NCBI GenBank assembly: GCA_964635325.1
Contig: CAZWOL010000035.1
Location: forward strand, 1 to 32,569
Direction: 5' to 3'
DNA length: 32,569 nt
Source: BOG-1112 sp964635325
Lineage (GTDB): Bacteria > Bdellovibrionota_B > Oligoflexia > Oligoflexales > Bog-1112
Part shown: one piece after another, positions 16,895-23,620 of the stretch
Layout: every line of letters starts with the position of its first letter
Position numbering within the stretch: the first letter of the stretch is position 1
Translations under genes and position numbers: made by a program
Notes under the pieces: generated by a model
What the model was told of the DNA's origin: nothing
The model's database searches: none
Seen by the model: only the letters and a program-made list of their open reading frames with translations

Positions 16895-17236
16895 ATGAAA
16901 AGATCTTTGCCTATGAAATATGAGCAGAAAAAAATTCGGGTCTCCGACGGACTGGGATTCGCTTGGGATAAAGCGACTTTTCTTGAATTTTTGGATGACA
17001 ATGAAACCGCGATGTTTGCCATCTTAGGAGGAGACGTTCTCATATTAGATAGCACTTCAGGCTATAAACTTACTTATGATAGTTGGTCGATAGATCGGAA
17101 TGGGGCAAATGAGGATTTCAAGGTTTTTTGCCAACGCTCTAGAAAGAAAGCTCAAGAATACGTAAGCACTTACAACATCATTGATGGAATAGTATTTGCG
17201 CCCGTCATGACAACTGAAATTACTGCCGGACTCTAA
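16895..17236 (+). CDS. Imm40-like immunity protein, islet gene 3
   Basis: This is a 113-aa cytoplasmic protein without a signal peptide. The start at 16895 is preferred because GGGAGTTGGAG precedes it and the frame upstream lies inside the toxin gene. Recognisable segments are IRVSDGLGFAWDK (14-26), the ILGGDV motif (43-48) and LTYDSW (59-64). These match my memory of the Imm40 immunity family found beside polymorphic toxins. Small size, cytoplasmic location and position 10 bp behind the toxin-domain gene are all as expected for a cognate immunity protein that neutralises the toxin in the producer and its kin. Family assignment needs a profile search. Confidence 0.7.
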   Translation: MKRSLPMKYEQKKIRVSDGLGFAWDKATFLEFLDDNETAMFAILGGDVLILDSTSGYKLTYDSWSIDRNGANEDFKVFCQRSRKKAQEYVSTYNIIDGIVFAPVMTTEITAGL

Positions 17237-17272
17237 CTCTCTCACTGCTTGTGTTTCAATCCATAAGTTGCA

Positions 17273-17301
17273 TTGACCGAAGTAATTTCAATTGATATAG
17301 G
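17273..17301 (+). promoter_or_regulatory. Candidate promoter for islet gene 4
   Basis: TTGACC (17273-17278) and TATAGG (17296-17301) are separated by exactly 17 bp. Transcription would start near 17308, leaving a leader of about 78 nt before the ATG at 17386. This suggests the last two islet genes are transcribed separately from the toxin-immunity genes. Confidence 0.45.
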
Positions 17302-17385
17302 ACCATCGTGCCTATTCGCCAAGTGAATAAATCTCAAACTTCACGCAGAATCTGCATCTCAGCTTAATCACAAGGAAAAATTCAA

Positions 17386-18108
17386 ATGCTCAAATTTAAT
17401 CATTTATTTACTATTCTAAGCATATCCGTAACGTCAGCATGCTCCGCTGAAATCATTCGGGAATCTGATCACAAAAATCGCTGGGAAGCAATAAGCTACG
17501 AAGCCTCTGATCTTCAAGCTCATCGCTGCTCCGTTGATGGCAGTTTTCTCTCCTTAAAAGACAACGACCTCAATAAAAAACATCGAGTCTTTTCTTTTCT
17601 AAAACAGAACGGCAATCATGCAGAATGGCTGGAGCCGATTCCGGAGCTTGCATGGTCAGGTCCAGGTGAAGACTTTAGTGGAAAAGGAAAACTACGCATC
17701 TATATTGACTTAAGTGCAAAGACTCTGGTGGAGCAGGAAGAGTTTCATCAGAATGTTGAGAAATATAAGTCCGAACTGTTGATCTTTGAAGTTTTCGGTA
17801 CCAATCTTACAGGGGGAGGCAAAACGAAAAAACTCGGATTTAATAACTTTTCTTGCACAAAACGAATCTTTCAATTTTTAGGAACAGAGAAACCAGCTCA
17901 ATTAGGAGTCTCAAATTTTGAGATGCCTAACGATGCACCGACATTCAAAGTCACACCTTCAACTTGCACTCTCACAACCGATTATGAACACTCTTTTATT
18001 GAAATCGAAGGAATTGATCCCAGAAATGTCAATTTCCAACTTAAGGCGAGTCCTTTTCTAGTAGAAGTCAAGTTCAGGAAAATGCAGCTTGTTTGGTCTC
18101 GGCAGTAG
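17386..18108 (+). CDS. Putative lipoprotein, islet gene 4
   Basis: This 240-aa protein has a signal sequence ending Val-Thr-Ser-Ala-Cys (lipobox near residue 19), so it is probably lipid-anchored. The mature part is mixed polar with a few cysteines (HRCSVDG, FSCTKRI, STCTLTT) and a beta-rich look, without motifs I can name. AAGGA lies about ten bases before the ATG. No membrane helices besides the signal. It may be a surface receptor, an envelope-acting partner of the islet toxin, or unrelated cargo. Confidence 0.65.
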   Translation: MLKFNHLFTILSISVTSACSAEIIRESDHKNRWEAISYEASDLQAHRCSVDGSFLSLKDNDLNKKHRVFSFLKQNGNHAEWLEPIPELAWSGPGEDFSGKGKLRIYIDLSAKTLVEQEEFHQNVEKYKSELLIFEVFGTNLTGGGKTKKLGFNNFSCTKRIFQFLGTEKPAQLGVSNFEMPNDAPTFKVTPSTCTLTTDYEHSFIEIEGIDPRNVNFQLKASPFLVEVKFRKMQLVWSRQ

Positions 18109-18192
18109 AAAAGTTGCGTCAATCTACTCAATCTCTTTAGTTGTAAGGTTTAGATTGCAGCGCATAGCATAATTTTAGCATTTAGAATAAAA

Positions 18193-19101
18193 ATGATAAA
18201 TTTTATCTTCATTTTTTTTATTGCACTATTTTCGTCAGATGTTTTTAGCATCAATACTGCGCCAATTCTAATCTGTGAAGAATCTAGCAATAAGCGTTGG
18301 CAACAAAATTGCAAAATAAACGATCTAACGATAGTCCACCGAGCAAATTTTGAAGTGGAAATTGATTTGCGATATGACTTCAAATGCCCCAACGTTAGTT
18401 TAAAGAATATAGGTGTTCTAGTCGAAGACACGCACGAATTCAGAAGTCTTGAGGGATCATCTCAAATGACCCTCAGCGGAACAGGCCCCTTCCGCTTTGT
18501 GGATCAAGACGGCGATTGGACCTCTTTCGCAAGAATCGATTCTAGCTGTTCGTTCAAGATTCTGAGCGTTTCGGTGAAAGCAGCACAAAGAGCGATCGAA
18601 AAAGCCCAATCCGAACGGGCAGACAAGCAAAAAATCCTTGAGGACATTGAAGCTTCGATTAAAGGCTTCGAAAATGCAATGAGCTATCAAAGCGCCTTTC
18701 AAATTATAAAAAAAACCTGCGATTCTTTGTATGCAGAGATGAGTTCTGAAAATTTACAAGAATTGATCTTGAGCATAAGGCAAACAGTACCACTGATTTC
18801 ACAAATCATAGCAACAAAAGCAGCTTTTTTGACTCCTGATAACATCGGAGTACTTATTAAATTTATGGCTTTAGGGAATAGTGCAACAAATGATAGTCTC
18901 TTTTTCAACCAAAACAATGAGGCCAAGAAGCTGGAAGATCTATTCCATGAAGAAGAGTGGACTTTTTTAAAGAAATTTACTAGTGACCACCTAGCCGAAG
19001 AACCTTCCTTCAAAGTGGAATTAGAGCGTTTCATTACAAAAAAAATTGTTTTGGAAAAGGAAATCAAAGCTGCGAATGTTTTTCTATTAGAAAACCAATA
19101 A
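18193..19101 (+). CDS. Putative secreted protein, islet gene 5
   Basis: This 302-aa protein has a strongly hydrophobic, Phe/Ile-rich signal peptide (INFIFIFFIALFSS, cleavage likely after DVFS). The first half has paired cysteines (LICEESSNKRWQQNCKI, FKCPNV, SSCSFKI). The second half (~120-300) is helical and charged. I do not recognise a family. The ATG has no clear Shine-Dalgarno sequence. The N-terminal 'NKRW' stretch loosely recalls 'KNRW' at the mature start of islet gene 4, which may be coincidence or distant relatedness. The gene ends 15 bp before the right direct repeat. Confidence 0.6.
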   Translation: MINFIFIFFIALFSSDVFSINTAPILICEESSNKRWQQNCKINDLTIVHRANFEVEIDLRYDFKCPNVSLKNIGVLVEDTHEFRSLEGSSQMTLSGTGPFRFVDQDGDWTSFARIDSSCSFKILSVSVKAAQRAIEKAQSERADKQKILEDIEASIKGFENAMSYQSAFQIIKKTCDSLYAEMSSENLQELILSIRQTVPLISQIIATKAAFLTPDNIGVLIKFMALGNSATNDSLFFNQNNEAKKLEDLFHEEEWTFLKKFTSDHLAEEPSFKVELERFITKKIVLEKEIKAANVFLLENQ

Positions 19102-19116
19102 TTAGGAAATTTATGC

Positions 19117-19212
19117 AAATTTAGAGACGAAGTTTGGCTATTCTCGCACAGCAAGTGCGGACTGCATGAAGTTTGTGATGAAGCTTAAGAAGACCTTGAA
19201 AGAGGATTAGCG
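19117..19212 (+). pseudogene. Right 96-bp direct repeat: displaced prkA 3'-end remnant (attR-like)
   Basis: This copy still reads in frame as the last ~30 codons of prkA and ends in TAG at 19208-19210. It has no start or ribosome site, so it is a remnant. Identity to the left copy is 95/96. It lies 20 bp from the stop of the convergent HD gene, which is presumably where prkA originally ended before the insertion. Confidence 0.9.
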
Positions 19213-19232
19213 AATAGCTCCAAACAATCTCA

Positions 19233-20708
19233 TCATTCGCCTTTCAACAATATTTGCTCAGCTTTTTCTACATCTTTACGAGCAACATAGAGTCGATGCA
19301 ACACCACACCTGGTTCTTTGGTGACCGACGAATAGTCTTCAATAGCCTCGACCCGCAAGCACTGCCTTGGATCCTTTTTGATTAGACACAAATTATTCTG
19401 ACTACGCTGACCAACTTTGCGAGTACGAAACTTTGTCAACACATTATGCGAACTAAGCGTTTCTGTTTCGATTCCAGATTTTTCTAAGAGTTCACGCAGC
19501 TCTTCCAAAGTTTGTGCTGCACGATCCGTAGTCTCGTACACCATTTTCCAAAGACGTCTATTCAAAAAGAGATCTTTTAGCAAGCCATCAAACTCTGGAT
19601 AGCGGTCAGGAGCTATAGTACGCTGTCCGGCATCTTGGAGCAATGAACGGATCTCATATTCATCGACTTGACAATATTCTTCAAGATTTGCTGGAAGACG
19701 CCAATCTCCAAGACTTCGACTAATTCTCTGCATCATGGCTTCACAAGCTGTCGAGGTTTTGTGAAAGTAAAGCTGCAAGTACATCGACTGTCGAGCTCGT
19801 AAATAGTCTTCAAATGCTGGCAAACCCTGATATTGCAAGGCTAGATGCAAAGTCCCATCTTCGGGTTTTGCATAGACTGCAAACGAATCAAGAACGCGAT
19901 CGACGTCGAAGACTCCATATGCGACACCACACTCTCGAGCATCACGTCGTAAGTAGTCCATACGATCGATATCGACTTCTCCCGAAATCAACTCGTGGCA
20001 AAGAAACCTGGCTCCAGATAAGGAGAGCTCAGAATTTTTAGAACAAGGGATCTCCGGCAAAATCAAAGAGGCAATATCCTGGGCAGCAACATGCAAAGAC
20101 AGCTCAGGACGCTGCTTAGCAATATCTCCAAGAATCTGATCCACAAGAAGAACAGTGAAGACCTCGTGGTTCACATGCTCCGTACTAGGATGCTTTCCGA
20201 CAAAATCCTTGAGGTAGGAGGCCATCTTTGGATTTGAACCCAAGACATCACTCCAGTTGGGTAGCAGACGCTCACCACTATGCGAAAAGGGGGGATGACC
20301 AACATCATGCAGAAGCGCTGCTAAACGAACAGTCTGCAAAAGATAAGGAGAGGAGAAGATGCGATCGACCTGCGCAAAGGTTGGTGCTAGAAAACCTTCG
20401 ACCACGTTGGATCGAGCGCGTTCACGTTCTCCCTCAGCAAAATTTGGACAACGCTGACAAAATGTTCGTATGCGTCTTTGGTTATCACGCAGCTTTGTCC
20501 AAGCCACACCCGCAAGATGCATAACACCCAACGAATGTTCAAGACGACTGTGTGAGGCGCCGGGGAACACAAAATTCAAAAACGCAGTCTGTCTTATGCG
20601 ACGTAAACGTTGAAAGATTGGGTGAGCAATCACCTCGTCTTCCAGTGGGGTCACATCGATCGATCCGTAGATATTGTCCCGGATGCGACGTCGGATTTCG
20701 AGAGTCAT
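19233..20708 (-). CDS. HD-domain phosphohydrolase (SAMHD1/dGTPase-like superfamily)
   Basis: This is a 491-aa protein. The metal-binding HD signature is complete: an upstream His in PGASHSRLEHSLGVMHLAG, LLHDVGHPPFSHSGE with the His-Asp pair, and later EVDIDRMDYLRRDA. The opening (IYGSIDVTPLEDEVIAHPIFQRLRRIRQ, about residues 13-40) is typical of COG1078-type proteins related to dNTP triphosphohydrolases. The nucleotide substrate is not determined here. The ATG at 20708 is preferred over one at 20726 because AGGAGG sits nine bases upstream of it. It faces the displaced prkA end. Confidence 0.85.
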   Translation of the reverse strand: MTLEIRRRIRDNIYGSIDVTPLEDEVIAHPIFQRLRRIRQTAFLNFVFPGASHSRLEHSLGVMHLAGVAWTKLRDNQRRIRTFCQRCPNFAEGERERARSNVVEGFLAPTFAQVDRIFSSPYLLQTVRLAALLHDVGHPPFSHSGERLLPNWSDVLGSNPKMASYLKDFVGKHPSTEHVNHEVFTVLLVDQILGDIAKQRPELSLHVAAQDIASLILPEIPCSKNSELSLSGARFLCHELISGEVDIDRMDYLRRDARECGVAYGVFDVDRVLDSFAVYAKPEDGTLHLALQYQGLPAFEDYLRARQSMYLQLYFHKTSTACEAMMQRISRSLGDWRLPANLEEYCQVDEYEIRSLLQDAGQRTIAPDRYPEFDGLLKDLFLNRRLWKMVYETTDRAAQTLEELRELLEKSGIETETLSSHNVLTKFRTRKVGQRSQNNLCLIKKDPRQCLRVEAIEDYSSVTKEPGVVLHRLYVARKDVEKAEQILLKGE

Positions 20709-20781
20709 GGCGCTTATCCTCCTCATTGATGATCGTACAAAGATACTAAGCAGGCGATCCCTCGACGGATCCTGCTCTGAA

Positions 20782-20808
20782 CGCAGTCATGGGGTGCTTC
20801 GCACTGCG
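20782..20808. repeat. Hairpin in the divergent intergenic region, possible dispersed repeat
   Basis: CGCAGT (20782-20787) and ACTGCG (20803-20808) form a stem over a loop holding GGTGCTTCGC. The surrounding 20760-20820 is more GC-rich than its neighbours and resembles small dispersed palindromic elements seen in many genomes. Copy number cannot be judged from one window. Confidence 0.25.
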
Positions 20809-20864
20809 CTCTGGATGACGTTGTCAAAACAGTCGGAGGAACGTGATTCCATCCTTTCTTAGGC

Positions 20865-20870
20865 TATAAT
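20865..20870 (+). promoter_or_regulatory. Candidate -10 box for the coiled-coil gene
   Basis: TATAAT lies 30 bp before the TTG start at 20901, in AGGCTATAATAGG. The -35 region at the right distance is poor. Confidence 0.35.
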
Positions 20871-20900
20871 AGGATGAGTTTATTTTGAATAGAGGTTCTT

Positions 20901-22976
20901 TTGATTATTCAAATGATCAAAGCAAAATATGTTGATGGTCGCCCACGTATGGAATGGCGTTTCCATACGGGCTCTGCTCGCCTCAGTCGAGTTTGGACTT
21001 TTTCCGATTCTGCAGCAAATTACAAGGTATTTAAGGAGCTTCTTAGCGCCCTCAGCACAGGACAGATACCGAGCGAATTTGCAGAGGTTCAATATGATCT
21101 GCGAGATGATAGTGGACGCACCTACAGCATTGAACTCAGTCCACATCGCACGAGAATATCAAGTAACGGGGGACCTCGTCAGGAGGGAGTCAATCTTGAC
21201 AACACGCTGCGAGAGATCTGGGGAAATGGAGTTGGGCTCACAAATCTTGGAACACACCCTCTCAACGTTCGTCATTTTATTCAATGCAAGGGAAATCCTC
21301 CCTATGCAATACGCTTTGAAGAGCTCGGAACCAACGGTCGTCTCATTGCTGAGTGGTTAGATAATGAGCTCGAAGTCGCAGCTCGTGAAACACAGTCTTT
21401 AGTGGTTCAAGAGCGTGTGGGTTTCTCATCTTATACACCAGTAAATGATATTGGAATGTGGGTCCCATTCTTTCAAGAACTCGAAGAACACTGGGCATTA
21501 AACCACGAACTGCAAAACGCCTATCGCAACTATGAGCCCGCTTCATTCAGCCTAGAAAGTTTGCAGGAAAAAAGGGAAAAACTCCGACAAGATGTATTAG
21601 ACCTCGATAAAATCGAAAGCACCTTATCAAGCGTGGTGTATCACTCCCGTCTTTTACTATCCTCTGAAGAAGAAGCCTTACTGCAAAGCAGAATCGCTGC
21701 AAACTTAAAAAACTGCGAGTTGAGCGCACCTCCCACCATCGAAGATTTGGAATCTTGGAGTGATCTCATTCGCATCTTGGGAGAAATTAAGTTTGCAGAA
21801 AAAATATTGCAACTCAGCAGTCGTCTAAGCTCCTCTTACGAAACTAAAGTTGAGTCGATTGCAGGAATCTACACCCATGGTCGTAAAAATCTAGAAACAG
21901 GGATGCGCGAGCTCAGTGAGAGCATCGCAAAACTCAAAGCCAAGACACGTCAGGAGTCCGAAGGAAAGGGATGGAAAAATATCCCTAACCTTATGCGCAA
22001 AGCTCTGGAGCCGACTCTCCCAAGTGAGTTGATCGAAGTTCTTGAAGAAATCGATGGCAAGTTCAAAAGCCTTTTGACCTGTCTGCCAGATGATAAAGAA
22101 TTTGCAGGTCCACTTTTGAAGTTAGGAGACTTTCAAGAGGAGCAAAAGAAAAACCTGACTGCCTTGAAAGAAAAGTGGAAGACAACGACAAAAATACCTC
22201 TTAAAGAAGGTTTCTCTGACTTCTTTCTATACGGTCTCCAACACTTTGAGCTCATTTGGTACAATCACTTGCTGACTGAGAATCGACGCATACGTGAGCA
22301 AGCTGATCGAAAAATTGATTTTTTACGCGAACTCGTAAGCAAGCATCCTGAAGAAGGAGAGTTTGATCTCAAAGATGTTGAGCATGTTCTAAAATATGCA
22401 CAGGTCTTAGTGAATGTTAAAGGACTTAAAATTAAGAAACTTCAGAAACTGGAAGAACGCATCATAAAACTTCAGGTGCGAGCAGAAATCCGAGCTGAGC
22501 TTATGCGCAAGAAAGAGGAGCTTTTGAAGCGATGGCATCATACATTTCAAAGTCGATCTTTAGTTCCAGTTCCCATGGAGGGCCAACAGGCCCTAACATT
22601 GCTAGAGCATAGTCGACGCATCAAAGGACTGAACCATCTCCGCGAGCATTGCGTTGAACGTTTCGAAATATTCACCCCCTCCATCACTCCGACAGCAATT
22701 AGCACCTGGAGTCTTTATGACTCAACCTTTAGTGAAAGCGATCGACACTATCTTTTGAATCGTTTAAGCGACCTTTCGACCTCTCAACTGATGGTGATCG
22801 CAAGCTCAGACTCGCAAATTCTATCCCACCTGCAGGATCGATCCTCGGGATGGATTGAGAACTCACGAGGACCTGCCGCAGAAAAATCAGCCCCAAAACC
22901 AGATTTATCCCCTAGTCCTAGCAAAAAAGTTCGGGTGGATCGCATCGTTAACCTGCTGAACGGAAGATCTCTGTAA
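20901..22976 (+). CDS. Large coiled-coil protein of unknown function
   Basis: This 691-aa soluble protein is one I cannot assign. The N-terminal ~170 residues are mixed alpha/beta (MEWRFHTGSARLSRVWTF at about 17-34, and a GNPPYAIRFEELG segment). The rest, ~190-600, is long charged helices with coiled-coil heptads (LESLQEKREKLRQDVLDLDK; LKIKKLQKLEERIIKLQ). A Pro/Ser-rich tail (~655-680) precedes a basic C-terminus. No P-loop is seen, so it is not an SMC-type ATPase. TTG is the start, with AGAGG five bases upstream; the ATG at 20913 would be badly spaced. It is divergent from the HD gene. Confidence 0.7.
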   Translation: MIIQMIKAKYVDGRPRMEWRFHTGSARLSRVWTFSDSAANYKVFKELLSALSTGQIPSEFAEVQYDLRDDSGRTYSIELSPHRTRISSNGGPRQEGVNLDNTLREIWGNGVGLTNLGTHPLNVRHFIQCKGNPPYAIRFEELGTNGRLIAEWLDNELEVAARETQSLVVQERVGFSSYTPVNDIGMWVPFFQELEEHWALNHELQNAYRNYEPASFSLESLQEKREKLRQDVLDLDKIESTLSSVVYHSRLLLSSEEEALLQSRIAANLKNCELSAPPTIEDLESWSDLIRILGEIKFAEKILQLSSRLSSSYETKVESIAGIYTHGRKNLETGMRELSESIAKLKAKTRQESEGKGWKNIPNLMRKALEPTLPSELIEVLEEIDGKFKSLLTCLPDDKEFAGPLLKLGDFQEEQKKNLTALKEKWKTTTKIPLKEGFSDFFLYGLQHFELIWYNHLLTENRRIREQADRKIDFLRELVSKHPEEGEFDLKDVEHVLKYAQVLVNVKGLKIKKLQKLEERIIKLQVRAEIRAELMRKKEELLKRWHHTFQSRSLVPVPMEGQQALTLLEHSRRIKGLNHLREHCVERFEIFTPSITPTAISTWSLYDSTFSESDRHYLLNRLSDLSTSQLMVIASSDSQILSHLQDRSSGWIENSRGPAAEKSAPKPDLSPSPSKKVRVDRIVNLLNGRSL

Positions 22977-23010
22977 CAGCTTGTAATAAATCACAAAACA
23001 GAACATCAAA

Positions 23011-23056
23011 GAGCCCATTTATGGGCCCAAACCAAACTCGGTTTAGGGCTTTTGCA
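23011..23056 (+). terminator. Candidate terminator after the coiled-coil gene
   Basis: Two adjacent hairpins occur: GCCCAT/ATGGGC (23012-23025), and CCC-AAACC pairing with GGTTT-A-GGG (23026-23033 with 23040-23048), the latter followed by CTTTTGC. It is 35 bp after the stop codon. The overlapping stems could also allow alternative folds. Confidence 0.45.
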
Positions 23057-23183
23057 AACTTTTTCACAAGAAAATTCAATTGGCTCTTAATTTTCCAAAA
23101 AAAATTCCGACCTTGAATCTAACTGGGTACCAGCTGTTCGGGTTTGGAATAGCGGTTCCTCAAACAAGACAGGAGAGAATGGA

Positions 23184-23444
23184 ATGCTAGGTTTAAATTT
23201 AGGTGGAAAAAAAGCAAAACGCAAAAAAGCCACCAAGAAAAAAGCTAAGAAAAAAACAGGAACCCGCAAAAAAGCTGGCCGTAAGAAAAAAGCCACCAAG
23301 AAAAAAGCTAAAAAAATGGGACGCAAAAAAACGGGAGCCAAAAAGTCTCGTCGTAAGCTTGCGACTCGTCGTAAAACCACTCGTCGTAAGACAACACGCC
23401 GCAAGGCAACCCGTCGTAAAAAAACATCACGTCGTAAAAAATAG
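23184..23444 (+). CDS. Histone H1-like lysine/arginine-rich protein
   Basis: This 86-aa, extremely basic protein probably binds and compacts DNA or RNA. After a short MLGLNLGG head, the first half repeats KKATKKKAKK twice (the encoding DNA is duplicated near 23214 and 23284). The second half switches to Arg-rich five-residue repeats (TRRKT, TRRKT, TRRKA, TRRKK) encoded by 15-bp units. It resembles the C-terminal tails of bacterial H1-like proteins such as Chlamydia Hc1/Hc2. GGAG lies upstream of the ATG. A second ATG five bases earlier is out of frame. The repeat structure is prone to length change between strains. Confidence 0.8.
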   Translation: MLGLNLGGKKAKRKKATKKKAKKKTGTRKKAGRKKKATKKKAKKMGRKKTGAKKSRRKLATRRKTTRRKTTRRKATRRKKTSRRKK

Positions 23445-23453
23445 AAAGGTTGC

Positions 23454-23516
23454 CCCCTAAGACCCAAGCCCTAGTCACGGGCTAACTTAGAGGGCATGCC
23501 GCTTCTTCTTTTGGCT
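23454..23516 (+). terminator. Nested hairpin after the histone-like gene, candidate terminator
   Basis: An outer stem (CCC..CTAAG with CTTAG-A-GGG, 23454-23461 and 23486-23494) encloses an inner AGCCC/GGGCT stem with loop TAGTCAC. A pyrimidine-rich CTTCTTCTTTT follows after about 8 bases. It lies about 10 bp after the stop codon. Confidence 0.45.
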
Positions 23517-23620
23517 TTCCACAGACGCGCCGTTCTGATTTTTCCTTTTTTTTATGATTTGGACCTTATATAAGAAAACCAAGTTTTTTACGGAACAATC
23601 GTATTTAAGAGAGGTTAGCC

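Larger units (their letters stand above)
13030..19212 (+). mobile_element. Genomic islet inserted at the 3' end of prkA
   Basis: A segment of about 6.0 kb (13126-19116) lies between two copies of the prkA 3' end. This is the arrangement left by site-specific integration where the element carries a copy of the gene end that restores the target. All five genes inside point the same way, four encode exported proteins, and the composition looks more A-rich than the flanks. No integrase, transposase or relaxase gene is inside, so the islet is either non-mobile now, mobilised in trans, or arose by recombination. The last functional target copy is on the left and the displaced remnant on the right, next to the HD-phosphohydrolase gene. 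Confidence 0.75.

Noticed and set aside
13126..19116. Composite transposon or prophage
   Set aside because: No transposase, terminal inverted repeats, integrase or phage structural genes; the flanks are a gene-end direct repeat.
23087..23467. Long minus-strand frame opposite the histone-like gene, rich in Arg, Phe and Val
   Set aside because: It is the mirror of the Lys/Arg-rich coding repeats, whose base bias keeps the opposite frame open; no ribosome site.
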